DNA of 37,184 nt from Spirochaetaceae bacterium (GTDB taxonomy: Bacteria; Spirochaetota; Spirochaetia; DSM-2461): positions 1-37,184 of the forward strand of contig JADGDJ010000019.1 of assembly GCA_016744925.1 (NCBI GenBank), given 5' to 3'. The translations under genes and the position numbers were made by a program. Below, piece after piece: positions 17,331 through 24,939 of this stretch. Positions within the stretch are counted from its first letter, which is position 1. Each line of letters starts with the position of its first letter. Under the pieces are notes generated by a model. That model did no database searches. It was not told where the DNA came from and worked only from the letters and a program-made list of their open reading frames with translations.

Positions 17331-17359
17331 CGTACTGTATCCGGAGAGTTTGCAACAAA

Positions 17360-17393
17360 ACCGGAAGATTCTATGAATTACAGAACTTCCGGT
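17360..17393. terminator. Bidirectional terminator hairpin between convergent genes
   Basis: ACCGGAAG (17360-17367) pairs with CTTCCGGT (17386-17393), and after one bulged A the stem continues with TTCT/AGAA. On the plus strand it is followed by ATATTTT. It sits between the exported-protein gene and rbgA, which converge. Confidence 0.6.
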
Positions 17394-17408
17394 ATATTTT
17401 ACATGGAT

Positions 17409-18281
17409 TCATGACTCAAATTGATCACTGAAAAAACCAATTTCCTCTCCGGGAGATTCAAGAGAAAACTTCCCCAGTTTTCCACCCCTCAAATCGAGCA
17501 GAAATAAGTTAATAGCCTTTTCGTAATCAATAGCACCACCGGAGATAAGGCATCCCCTTTTTTTCCCGATCAACTCTATAAGCTCTACCGTATCATCGGG
17601 TAGCTCATCAATCTTGTATCGCTCTTTAATCCGCTTCGGGTATTTGAGAACCATATACTCTAGACCTTTCATGGAAATTTCATCGAGAATCAGAATGGAA
17701 TCTTTGATGGAACCGAGCAGTGCCAGTTTAAATCCGATATCCTGATCTTCAAATTTGGGCCAGAGAATTCCGGGTGTATCATAAATCTGTAAACTATCCG
17801 AGACATTCAGGCGCTGCATATCCTTTGTCACACCGGGTTTATTTCCGACAATTGCTTTTTTTTTCCCCGCAAGGGCATTTATCACTGTGGACTTCCCCAC
17901 ATTGGGTATGCCGACAATCATAGCCCGTACAGGTCTTCTATCAATCCATTTGGCACCGACGCATAGGGTTTGGCACCCTCGGACAATGGCATTGAGGTTT
18001 TCTTTTGTCTTGGAAGAAACCTCTACAGGTAATCTATTGTCACCGAGAGATTTGAAATAAACCTTCCATTGTTCGGTCACCTGCTTATCGGCGAGATCCG
18101 ATTTATTCAATACGACGACTCGCGGTTTATCACCTGTCAGCTCATCGATTATGGGGTTACTGCTTGAAATGGGTACTCTGGCATCTAATATTTCTATGAT
18201 GACATCAACTTTTTTCAGATTTTCTTTTATCAGCTTCCTGGTCTTGTGCATATGACCGGGAAACCACTGTATGGGTTTCAC
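17409..18281 (-). CDS. rbgA: Ribosome biogenesis GTPase YlqF/RbgA
   Basis: Circularly permuted GTPase for late 50S subunit assembly. G4 NKSD (59-62) precedes G1 GIPNVGKST (124-132) and G3 DTPG (168-171), the YlqF order. The N-terminus IQWFPGHMHKTRK is diagnostic of the family. Length 290 includes the usual C-terminal RNA-binding domain. The start is a GTG with GAGG 5 nt upstream. It is a single gene, divergent from the DHH gene. Confidence 0.94.
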   Translation of the reverse strand: MKPIQWFPGHMHKTRKLIKENLKKVDVIIEILDARVPISSSNPIIDELTGDKPRVVVLNKSDLADKQVTEQWKVYFKSLGDNRLPVEVSSKTKENLNAIVRGCQTLCVGAKWIDRRPVRAMIVGIPNVGKSTVINALAGKKKAIVGNKPGVTKDMQRLNVSDSLQIYDTPGILWPKFEDQDIGFKLALLGSIKDSILILDEISMKGLEYMVLKYPKRIKERYKIDELPDDTVELIELIGKKRGCLISGGAIDYEKAINLFLLDLRGGKLGKFSLESPGEEIGFFSDQFES

Positions 18282-18351
18282 TATGTCCTCACTTGAGAAG
18301 CGAACAGAATCAAATTTAAAAAACCTCTGTTATCGCACACTCTCTTCAGCG

Positions 18352-18380
18352 ATTATATATAGTTTCTTCTCCCTATTGAA
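18352..18380 (-). promoter_or_regulatory. Putative promoter of rbgA
   Basis: Minus-strand consensus -10 TATAAT (18352-18357), with TTCAAT (18375-18380) 17 nt upstream. It lies in the 192-bp divergent region before the DHH gene. On the plus strand, TTGAAA at 18406-18411 with TATTAT at 18431-18436 is a weaker candidate for that gene. Confidence 0.45.
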
Positions 18381-18473
18381 TAGTGCCTGCGGGCTTTATT
18401 ACAAATTGAAAATTAGAAAAAAATGTACAATATTATTTAAAATATAGATATATTATTTATTGAGGTGGATCAA

Positions 18474-19424
18474 TTGATTGAACAATTACTGGAAAAGCTG
18501 AAATCAGAGCAACACAACATATTCATTCAGACACATAATTTTCCCGATCCCGATGCGGTGGCTTCAGCCTTCGGACTCCAACAGCTGATGAAAATACATG
18601 GCATAAGCAGTAGAATAATATACGATGGGGTCATCCAGCGTATGGCGCTGATCAATATGATAAATGATTTTTCCATAGATATTTCGCCATCAGATTCCTT
18701 AACAATGTGTGAAGAAGATAAAATCATTCTTGTAGACGGCTGTAAGCGCAACAAAAATGTAACCGACCTGCCGGGAGAAGAGATTGCCGTCATAGACCAC
18801 CACGTGGGAAACGATCCTGAAGATATCGAGTTTGTCGATATAAGACCCGATGCGGGATCCTGCTCCTCAATAATAAGTTCTTATTATAAAATACTGGGTG
18901 ATAAGATTCCTGCAGATACTGCGACAGTTCTTCTCACGGGATTATTCAGAGATACAGACTGTATGACACGGGGTGTCAATACCATAGATGTCGATGCTTA
19001 CGGTGAGTTATTCAAAAGTGCCGATAATTTTAAAGTCAGTTCCATTGTAATAAATAATATTTCCATAAGCGACCTCGACTATTACAGTACTGTTATCAAA
19101 AATCTGAAAATCGAAGGCGATATCGCTTTTTGTTATATACAGGAAGAGTGCAATCAAAATCTTCTCGGAATTCTGGGAGATTTTATCCTGTCCCTGGAAG
19201 AGATCAGATTCACAGCTCTCTTTGCTGACAACAAGCATGTTATAAATATTTCTTTCAGAAACGAGTCACCGGAAATTAATGCCGCATCAGTGATGAAGGA
19301 AATTGTTGCGGGAATTGGCTCCGGAGGCGGTCATATTCAAATGGCAGGCGGTGTCATAGATAAAAAGGAAAACTTCGATTCACAGGCAATGTTTGATCAA
19401 ATTGTAGAAATAATCAGGAGATAA
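18474..19424 (+). CDS. DHH/DHHA1 phosphoesterase, NrnA-like (oligoribonuclease/pAp phosphatase)
   Basis: Degrades short oligonucleotides (nanoRNA, possibly pGpG) and/or pAp. Mn-binding DHH motifs, numbered from the TTG: HNFPDPDAV (His21, Asp25, Asp27), LVDG (Asp88) and the name-giving IDHH (108-110). The DHHA1 C-terminus carries GSGGGHIQMAGG. I choose the TTG at 18474 because GAGGTGGA (18462-18469) then lies at the right distance; the GTG at 18465 is inside that SD. It is followed by two receiver genes; a link to c-di-GMP breakdown is possible but not shown. Confidence 0.88.
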   Translation: MIEQLLEKLKSEQHNIFIQTHNFPDPDAVASAFGLQQLMKIHGISSRIIYDGVIQRMALINMINDFSIDISPSDSLTMCEEDKIILVDGCKRNKNVTDLPGEEIAVIDHHVGNDPEDIEFVDIRPDAGSCSSIISSYYKILGDKIPADTATVLLTGLFRDTDCMTRGVNTIDVDAYGELFKSADNFKVSSIVINNISISDLDYYSTVIKNLKIEGDIAFCYIQEECNQNLLGILGDFILSLEEIRFTALFADNKHVINISFRNESPEINAASVMKEIVAGIGSGGGHIQMAGGVIDKKENFDSQAMFDQIVEIIRR

Positions 19425-19486
19425 TTTGATTTTATAAATCTAAAGTTTAAAATTATTGTAAGTAGCAGAAAAATAATGGAGATTAA

Positions 19487-19852
19487 ATGTCACATATACT
19501 GGTAATCGATGACGATGTTCATATAAGAGAACTTATAAATATAATGCTGGAGAGCGAGGGTCACACTGTATCCCTGGCCGAAGATGGAATGATCGGTCTG
19601 AAAATGCTCGATGAAAACAACTTCGATCTCATCATCACAGATATCATTATGCCCAATCAGGAGGGAATTGAAACCATTGTAAAGATAAAATCAAAAAATC
19701 CTGAAATCAAAATACTGGCCATATCGGGAGGGGGTCGCATAGGTTCGACCAACTACCTTACTCTCGCTGAGAATTTTGGGGTTGACCGAACACTCTCCAA
19801 ACCCTTCTATCACAAAGATTTTATCCAATGCATTAAAGAATTACTGAATTAG
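19487..19852 (+). CDS. Stand-alone response-regulator receiver
   Basis: CheY-like single receiver domain of 121 residues. The acidic pocket is Asp8-10 (VIDDD), the phospho-acceptor is Asp52 (IITDIIMPNQEG), the switch Ser is in LAISGG, and the conserved Lys is in LSKPF. There is no output domain, so it signals by protein contact. It is paired with a second receiver 11 nt downstream; no histidine kinase is in the window. Confidence 0.9.
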   Translation: MSHILVIDDDVHIRELINIMLESEGHTVSLAEDGMIGLKMLDENNFDLIITDIIMPNQEGIETIVKIKSKNPEIKILAISGGGRIGSTNYLTLAENFGVDRTLSKPFYHKDFIQCIKELLN

Positions 19853-19863
19853 AGGATTTCCAT

Positions 19864-20226
19864 TTGAATAAAATTTTAATCGCTGACGACCACGAAGAAA
19901 TACGGGAACTTCTTAAAGATGTTCTTGAAGTTGAAAACTATGAAATCCACTTTTCGCCTAACGCTAAAAAAGCCATTGAAATAGCCAAGGGGATACAACC
20001 GGATATAATCATTATGGATATTATGATGCCCGGAAGCATAAACGGGCTTCAGGCAACGGAAATAATCAAAGCTGAACCATATGGCAAAAACAGTAAGATA
20101 ATCATCCTGTCGGGCAAGGGGAAGGACAGAGATAAAATTAGAGCCATAGAAGCAGGTGCTTCCGCATATATTGAAAAGCCTTTCAACCCCGGCCACCTGA
20201 TACAAAAAATTAAGAGTCTTATCTAA
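19864..20226 (+). CDS. Second stand-alone response-regulator receiver
   Basis: Receiver of 120 residues: acidic pair ADDH (Asp8, Asp9), phospho-acceptor Asp52 (IIIMDIMMPGSING), ILSGKG switch, and IEKPF with the conserved Lys. The start is a TTG behind AGAGGA. It differs clearly from the preceding receiver (different loops), so it is not a recent duplicate. The tandem pair is probably co-transcribed with the DHH gene upstream. Confidence 0.9.
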   Translation: MNKILIADDHEEIRELLKDVLEVENYEIHFSPNAKKAIEIAKGIQPDIIIMDIMMPGSINGLQATEIIKAEPYGKNSKIIILSGKGKDRDKIRAIEAGASAYIEKPFNPGHLIQKIKSLI

Positions 20227-20296
20227 ATCGAATTAAAATCGACAATCTTTGCTTATATATGCTTCTCTTAGTATATTTAATGTAGAGGATATCGGA

Positions 20297-20638
20297 ATGT
20301 CAGGTACCGAAGAATACGGTATACAGTCAATTCCTCCCCGTTACGATGAAAACAACAGCTTTTATGTTCATAATTCCGATGGCTACAACAGGGTTGTTGA
20401 AGAAATTGATGCAGAAAAAAGGGATATTGCTGATACCGAGCTGAAAGCCGTTGAACAGCAAAGACTCGAATATGAAGACAATGTGCGGATTTCTGAAATT
20501 AAAAGAGAAGACGAAAAGAGGTTCCTTGAAAGTATCCGCTTAAAAGAAGAACAGATTGAACTCCACACTGCGGATATTTCTGAATACGAACCGGAAGAGG
20601 AAATTTTGTCAGGGACAAATGTCGATCTTCTGGCTTGA
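20297..20638 (+). CDS. Hypothetical charged coiled-coil protein
   Basis: Not recognised. The 113-residue product has a Tyr/Asn-rich N-terminus (GIQSIPPRYDENNSFYVHNS), then ~70 residues of highly charged helix (EEIDAEKRDIADTELKAVEQ onward) likely to form a coiled coil, and an acidic C-terminus. There is no signal peptide. The ATG at 20297 has GAGGA 8 nt upstream, while the longer open frame from 20249 has none. It ends 3 nt before the convergent WalJ-like gene. Confidence 0.7.
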   Translation: MSGTEEYGIQSIPPRYDENNSFYVHNSDGYNRVVEEIDAEKRDIADTELKAVEQQRLEYEDNVRISEIKREDEKRFLESIRLKEEQIELHTADISEYEPEEEILSGTNVDLLA

Positions 20639-20641
20639 TGC

Positions 20642-21412
20642 CTAGATTTCAAGACCTCTTACCAATTCTCCCCTATCGCAGATGCGGTAAGGGATGTCCC
20701 CTTTATATCTTTCCTGGATCTCAAAGTCGACAACAGAAACGGAATTATTGTTCTTTGAGAGATGACATAGGTAAATCTGCTGTATGCGGCACGATGTATT
20801 TTTCGACAACCTGTCCAGAAAATCTCCTGTCTGATAATTGGATAGATGACCGAGATCCGAGCTGATTCTCTTTTTCAAAAACCATGGATATGTCCCCTCG
20901 TCGAGCATCTCCTCAGAGTAATTTGACTCGAGGAAGAGAATATCCGACTGAAGTGCCAAGTCGTACATTTTATCATCAACTACTCCCGTATCGGTAATTA
21001 CTGTAATTTTTTTACCACCGAGTTCAAAGAAGTAGCTGAGCGACGACGGAGCATCGTGAGATGTGGAGAAGGGTGTAAAATTGAGAGTCTTATAAGTGTA
21101 GTTTTTCATGGGAGCTACGGCTAATTTGTGAAAAACATCTTTTTTAGTGTATTCACTAATATTGAGATTCTCATGAATAACTACGGGAATCTGTCTCTCT
21201 CTGGAGAGAGTATCAACACCTTTAAGATGATCAGAATGAATATGACTGAGAAAAATAAACTCGAGATTTTCAGGATTGAAGGACATTTCCTTCATCCTTC
21301 GATTCAACTCTCTGGCTGAAAAGCCGTTATCGAGAAGAAAGGAGAAACCATCCAGTTCAAATATATAGGAATTGGCACTGGAACCACTTCCGAGAACAGC
21401 ATAACGGAACAA
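20642..21412 (-). CDS. MBL-fold hydrolase of the WalJ/YycJ type
   Basis: Cytoplasmic metallo-beta-lactamase-fold protein. Motifs: LGSGSSANSYIFE at the start, LSHIHSDHLKG metal site, STSHDAPSS, ITDTGVVDD, LESNYSEEML and DLGHLSN, all matching the YycJ/WalJ group (reported as DNA exonuclease-like, linked to coordinating division and replication in Firmicutes). Length 256 is typical. The TTG start overlaps the SD region immediately after the stop of the ArsC-fold gene, so the two are coupled. Confidence 0.88.
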   Translation of the reverse strand: MFRYAVLGSGSSANSYIFELDGFSFLLDNGFSARELNRRMKEMSFNPENLEFIFLSHIHSDHLKGVDTLSRERQIPVVIHENLNISEYTKKDVFHKLAVAPMKNYTYKTLNFTPFSTSHDAPSSLSYFFELGGKKITVITDTGVVDDKMYDLALQSDILFLESNYSEEMLDEGTYPWFLKKRISSDLGHLSNYQTGDFLDRLSKNTSCRIQQIYLCHLSKNNNSVSVVDFEIQERYKGDIPYRICDRGELVRGLEI

Positions 21413-21763
21413 TTATTTCCCCTCTTTTATCCACAGAGCCCAGACCTTCTGATCGTAGCCGACGGTTACTTCATTCCCATTCCTGATTACGGGGGTTTTT
21501 AACAGTTGGTTATTTTCCAGAACCTCTTCTACAGGATCAAAATCCATCCAGGCTAAACCTTTCTTTTTGTATTCTTTGGATTCAGTGTCGATTATATTGT
21601 CTTTGCCGATTTTGGCAGTTATCTTTGTGAGTTCCCCTTTGCTCAGGGGTTTCTCATTTAAATCAAGAAAATGAAATTTTACAGAACGCTCTTTAAAAAA
21701 CCGCTGCGCTTTTTTGGTATCGGAACATTTCTTTGTCCCTATTATCTGGATATTCATGATCAT
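21413..21763 (-). CDS. ArsC/Spx-fold thioredoxin-like protein
   Basis: A 116-residue member of the arsenate reductase (ArsC)/Spx superfamily: IQIIGTKKCSDTKKAQRFFKER at the N-terminus and LLKTPVIRNGNEVTVGYDQKVW near the C-terminus. Only one cysteine (Cys12, CSDT rather than the CxxC of Spx) is present, and the anion-binding context of true ArsC is not clear, so I do not call it an arsenate reductase. A second in-frame ATG (21757) gives a nearly identical protein. It is upstream of and adjacent to the WalJ-like gene. Confidence 0.8.
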   Translation of the reverse strand: MIMNIQIIGTKKCSDTKKAQRFFKERSVKFHFLDLNEKPLSKGELTKITAKIGKDNIIDTESKEYKKKGLAWMDFDPVEEVLENNQLLKTPVIRNGNEVTVGYDQKVWALWIKEGK

Positions 21764-21873
21764 TTTATATCAGTTTTGAGATTGTTTTTAAATAGAACCG
21801 TTAAAAGAATCTATGAAGTTTATTCTTTTCTCTCAGGAGGTTTCAGGTTATTCTTCACAGAATAGAGGATCAG

Positions 21874-21972
21874 ATGATATTGAGAGCATTTCACGATGGA
21901 GAAACCGCACTTTCAGTAGAATTAGACAGAATTTATTACGGCGGGACCGTAGATGAGATGAATCAGGAATAA
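21874..21972 (+). CDS. Putative small ORF (32 aa), possibly the front of a broken gene
   Basis: In the 306-bp gap before the MBL gene, an ATG with a well-placed GAGG encodes MILRAFHDGETALSVELDRI and 12 more residues, ending at TAA 21970-21972. The same frame stays open for another 46 codons to 22113, reading HDNIPRGIYTTGMGKRRNMV and onward, overlapping the start of the MBL gene. Either a very small protein or a gene interrupted by a nonsense mutation. No family was recognised. The gap also holds an unexplained GGAGG at 21836-21840. Confidence 0.3.
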   Translation: MILRAFHDGETALSVELDRIYYGGTVDEMNQE

Positions 21973-22069
21973 CACGACAACATTCCCCGGGGGATCTATA
22001 CCACAGGGATGGGCAAGAGGCGGAATATGGTCGAATTGATCTACTCGGACGGTACGACAGGAGTGAATA

Positions 22070-22924
22070 ATGGCAGGGACATCTTTATGCAAAATAAAAA
22101 TAATAGTAGATAACAAAGCAGAATCCCCTTTGATTTCTGAACATGGATTCGCCGCACTAATAGAATCCGGCGGAAAACGGATTCTTTTCGACACAGGTCA
22201 GGGTCAAGCTCTCTTTACTAATGCTGAAATACTGAATATTTCTCTGACAGAACTCGATATTCTGATCTTGAGTCATGGTCATTACGATCACAGTGGAAAT
22301 ATTGCCGCTCTCATAACGGATAATCCACAAATTGAATTTTTTGCACATCCCGATTGTCTGCAGAAACGCTATTCCTATCATGAGGGACAGCCTCTTAAAT
22401 ATGTGGGTTTGACTGAAATGGACAGAGATGCGATCCGGGGTCTCCCGTTTAATAAGATTCACTGGTGCACCGGCAGAACAAAAATAACTGATGGCATATA
22501 CATTACTGGATTTGTTCCCAGAGAGCACCAGCTGGAAGATACGGGGGGAAATTTTTATCTCGATCGCGGGATGAAGATTCCCGACATCATTAAAGACGAT
22601 CTATCGCTGTGGTTAGAAGGAATCAGAGGACTGACAGTTCTGTGTGGTTGTTGTCATTCGGGGATTCAGAATACCATAAATTATATCAGTTCACATTATG
22701 AAACTCCTGAGTTCGTAACTCTGGCAGGAGGATTTCACCTCAAAAACAGTTCTGACGACCGTATAGAATCTTCTATAAAATTTTTAAAAAACCTGAACAT
22801 ACATCACACTATTGGTGGTCATTGCACCGGGGAAAAAGCCCTGAAAATTTTTTGCAGAAGCCTGGGGAAGTCTTTTTCCGATTCTGAAACAGGCTTAACA
22901 ATAAACGTGCATATGCACTCTTGA
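22070..22924 (+). CDS. MBL-fold metallohydrolase of the COG1237 type
   Basis: Zinc-type hydrolase with HGHYDH (69-74), FDTG (40-43) upstream, FVPREHQLED, a CGCCHSG His site and a late GGHCTG. This matches the COG1237 group annotated as dihydropterin-aminobenzene-phosphate-synthase-like, which often sits near NifX/NBP35-type genes in anaerobes; the real substrate here is unknown. AGGAG precedes the ATG. It lies at the front of the metal-handling island, and its last codons contain the palindrome GTGCATATGCAC that probably controls the next genes. Confidence 0.85.
   Translation: MAGTSLCKIKIIVDNKAESPLISEHGFAALIESGGKRILFDTGQGQALFTNAEILNISLTELDILILSHGHYDHSGNIAALITDNPQIEFFAHPDCLQKRYSYHEGQPLKYVGLTEMDRDAIRGLPFNKIHWCTGRTKITDGIYITGFVPREHQLEDTGGNFYLDRGMKIPDIIKDDLSLWLEGIRGLTVLCGCCHSGIQNTINYISSHYETPEFVTLAGGFHLKNSSDDRIESSIKFLKNLNIHHTIGGHCTGEKALKIFCRSLGKSFSDSETGLTINVHMHS
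22907..22918. promoter_or_regulatory. Palindromic operator upstream of DUF1007-NicO
   Basis: Perfect 12-bp palindrome GTGCATATGCAC, identical to 24506-24517, lying 38 bp before the DUF1007 start and inside the end of the MBL coding region. A TTGACA (22921-22926) with TAGAAA 17 nt later would give an almost leaderless transcript, with the site just upstream of the -35. Confidence 0.65.
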
Positions 22925-22955
22925 CAGAAATTTTTATCTGCGGTAGAAAAGTTGT

Positions 22956-23591
22956 ATGTCTATAAAAATAATTGTATCAACTATTCTTTTCTGCCTCTTT
23001 GTGACCACTACAGCCTATTCCCACCCCCATATGGCAATATATGCGAGTTGCGAGTTCGATTTTGAAGAGAACGATCCTGTGGGATTATGGGTTAATTACA
23101 GTTTTGATCAGTATTTTTCAATCGGTCTGATCTCTGAATTTGACGTCGATGGAAGTGGTGAATTTAATGCTGAAGAAACCGATAAAATCTATAATAATGC
23201 CTTCATCTATATGAAAAATTACGGTTTTTTAATCAGTATTCGCGATAAAAACGGGAGGACATCCCCAGAAGTTGTGAGTGATTTTTCTGTATCGGCTGAA
23301 GATGATATCATCACATACCGCTTTTATATAAATCTGAAAAAAAGGGAAGAAAGGGAGTTGTATATTTCTGTTTATGACAGAACTTTTTACTGCGCCATTT
23401 ATTATACAGAAGAAACTCCCGTAAAAGTCCACAGTGAGCAGCAGGTAAAGACTCAATATGTCATAGAAGAAAATACCGAATATCCCGTCTATTACAATCC
23501 CTTTGCTCTACCGACTGATAACACAACTTATGACAGATGGGAAACGGGACTTCAAACCTATTATCCCAAGGAGATCCATTTTGTCTACTGA
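22956..23591 (+). CDS. DUF1007 periplasmic protein with an EF-hand-like loop
   Basis: DUF1007 proteins accompany NicO-type nickel/cobalt transporters. A signal peptide ends at TTTAYS and the mature protein begins HPHM, the usual metal-binding-looking N-terminus. Residues 63-74 (DVDGSGEFNAEE) fit a calcium EF-hand loop: D1, D3, S5, E7, N9, E12. The rest is beta-rich with the YNPFALP stretch typical of the family. The downstream NicO gene overlaps by 11 nt. It probably binds metal in the periplasm for the transporter; this is an inference from context. Confidence 0.85.
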   Translation: MSIKIIVSTILFCLFVTTTAYSHPHMAIYASCEFDFEENDPVGLWVNYSFDQYFSIGLISEFDVDGSGEFNAEETDKIYNNAFIYMKNYGFLISIRDKNGRTSPEVVSDFSVSAEDDIITYRFYINLKKREERELYISVYDRTFYCAIYYTEETPVKVHSEQQVKTQYVIEENTEYPVYYNPFALPTDNTTYDRWETGLQTYYPKEIHFVY

Positions 23592-24483
23592 AAGAAAAAG
23601 TGTTTTACTCGTGATAATTCTTCTTACGCTCATACTTTTACCTCTATATTCAAACCCATTCCTCGGCGGAGCGGGTGAAAATGCCATACCTACCGTACGC
23701 CCCCCCTCTTCCGGTGGTTTCTGGATTGAAAAACAACTGGAATTCAGAGAACTTATCGGCAATAGAATGAAAGAGATAAAAAAAAGTGGCAATACCAGCA
23801 TGCTTTGGGGAGTCATAGGATTCTCCTTTCTCTATGGGATTTTACATGCTGCCGGACCGGGACACAGAAAAACCGTTATATTTTCCCTCTTTCTGGCGCG
23901 TAAAACCCGTTGGTATGAGCCCCTTCTGGCATCGGGTCTTTCCTCAGCGGCTCACGGGGGAACAGCATTATTATTAGTTTTACTATTTCAATATCTGTTT
24001 AATCACATATTAGCGACAAGGATCAACAGAGTGAGCATCTACATGGAGGGAATAAGTTATATGCTTCTTCTTTGTATTTCACTTTTTTTTATCGCTGCTG
24101 CTGTAAGAGAAATTTTTCAAAATCAAAAAGTATATTATGAGAAGGAGACTTCCCGGGGAATATACTCCACTCTTCTTTTCTCCAGCTTCTTCCCCTGCCC
24201 GGGAGTCATTATGATAATGACTTTTTCAGCAGCTATGGAGGTTCTCTCCACGGGGATATTGGCAGTTCTCTCTCTTTCACTGGGTATGGGAGTGACCATT
24301 TCTCTGGCTGCCTATCTCGCATATTTTGGCAGAGAGGGGATATTCTCTTTTTTAAAAAAAGAAGAAAAACTCATTCGTCGATTTTCAACGATTCTGGAAT
24401 TGGGAAGTTTTATCTTTTTATTTCTTTTCAGTCTTTGGATGGCATATCCTTTTATTAAAGGACTGATTGCTGTTGACCTTTAA
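23581..24483 (+). CDS. NicO/RcnA-family nickel/cobalt transporter
   Basis: Polytopic inner-membrane protein with about six helices and the family metal motif in the first helix of the core, HAAGPGHRKTVIF, followed by SAAHGGTALLLV and SFFPCPGVIMIM. NicO/RcnA proteins mostly export Ni and Co. The frame is open upstream from 23503, but I choose the TTG at 23581 because AAGGAG lies exactly 7 nt before it; the N-terminus then forms a normal signal anchor, giving 300 residues. It overlaps DUF1007 by 11 nt. The stop is followed by the next palindrome. Confidence 0.85.
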   Translation: MSTERKSVLLVIILLTLILLPLYSNPFLGGAGENAIPTVRPPSSGGFWIEKQLEFRELIGNRMKEIKKSGNTSMLWGVIGFSFLYGILHAAGPGHRKTVIFSLFLARKTRWYEPLLASGLSSAAHGGTALLLVLLFQYLFNHILATRINRVSIYMEGISYMLLLCISLFFIAAAVREIFQNQKVYYEKETSRGIYSTLLFSSFFPCPGVIMIMTFSAAMEVLSTGILAVLSLSLGMGVTISLAAYLAYFGREGIFSFLKKEEKLIRRFSTILELGSFIFLFLFSLWMAYPFIKGLIAVDL

Positions 24484-24501
24484 ATAAAATCATATTACAT
24501 T
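24473..24501 (+). promoter_or_regulatory. Promoter of the NifX-like gene
   Basis: TTGACC (24473-24478), 17 nt, TACATT (24496-24501), overlapping the end of the NicO gene. The palindrome at 24506 begins 4 nt after the -10 and would cover the transcription start. Confidence 0.5.
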
Positions 24502-24505
24502 ATTA

Positions 24506-24517
24506 GTGCATATGCAC
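24506..24517. promoter_or_regulatory. Palindromic operator upstream of the NifX-like gene
   Basis: Perfect palindrome GTGCATATGCAC at the predicted transcription start, 23 bp before the ATG. The position is that of a repressor site. Confidence 0.7.
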
Positions 24518-24540
24518 ACCAAAAGATTAAGGAGTATACT

Positions 24541-24897
24541 ATGGAAGATTTTGATATGAGAGTCGCTTTTCCCACCAATGACAGAAACCAGGTTGAAGAG
24601 CATTTCGGACATGCTAAAGAATTCGCCTTTGCCAATGTAAAAGAGGGAAAAATCCTATCGACAGAATATCTGACACCACCTCCCCACGAACCGGGTGTTA
24701 TCCCTAAATTTGTCGGGGAAAATGGAGCAACAGCCATTATTACCGGCGGTATGGGAGGAATGGCTGTCAATTTATTTAAAGAACAGAATATTGAAGTTAT
24801 TCTCGGTGCCAAAGGTACAATCGATGAAATGCTTAAAACTTATGTCGGCGGCGATCTCGCCTCTACCGGTTCCGTTTGCGAACACACACATCATTAA
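24541..24897 (+). CDS. NifX/NifB-C-like (dinitrogenase iron-molybdenum cofactor family) protein
   Basis: Small metal-cluster-binding fold (PF02579). It opens MRVAFPTNDRNQVEEHFGHA, with the family's FGHA motif, and has TAIITGGMGGMAVNLFKEQ and IDEMLKTYVGGDLAS. The C-terminus is His-rich (CEHTHH), perhaps metal-binding. The 118-residue length is typical of stand-alone family members such as ORP relatives. SD AAGGAG precedes the ATG by 6 nt. It is a monocistronic unit closed by a terminator at 24901-24929. Confidence 0.9.
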   Translation: MEDFDMRVAFPTNDRNQVEEHFGHAKEFAFANVKEGKILSTEYLTPPPHEPGVIPKFVGENGATAIITGGMGGMAVNLFKEQNIEVILGAKGTIDEMLKTYVGGDLASTGSVCEHTHH

Positions 24898-24900
24898 ACG

Positions 24901-24929
24901 ACAGAAAGAGGGATTAAACCCTCTTCTGT
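24901..24929. terminator. Bidirectional terminator between NifX-like and CGGC genes
   Basis: ACAGAAAGAGGG, loop ATTAAA, CCCTCTTCTGT: an 11-bp stem with one bulged A, located 4 nt after the NifX stop and 11 nt from the convergent CGGC gene's stop. Confidence 0.75.
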
Positions 24930-24939
24930 TATCTATATA

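Noticed and set aside
21413-21763. Annotation as arsenate reductase (arsC)
   Set aside because: Only one cysteine and no arsenic-resistance neighbours; the fold family is supported but not the arsenate function.
22493-22503. GGCATATACAT inside the MBL gene, similar to half of the island palindrome
   Set aside because: Not palindromic enough, internal to coding sequence and not next to a promoter or gene start.
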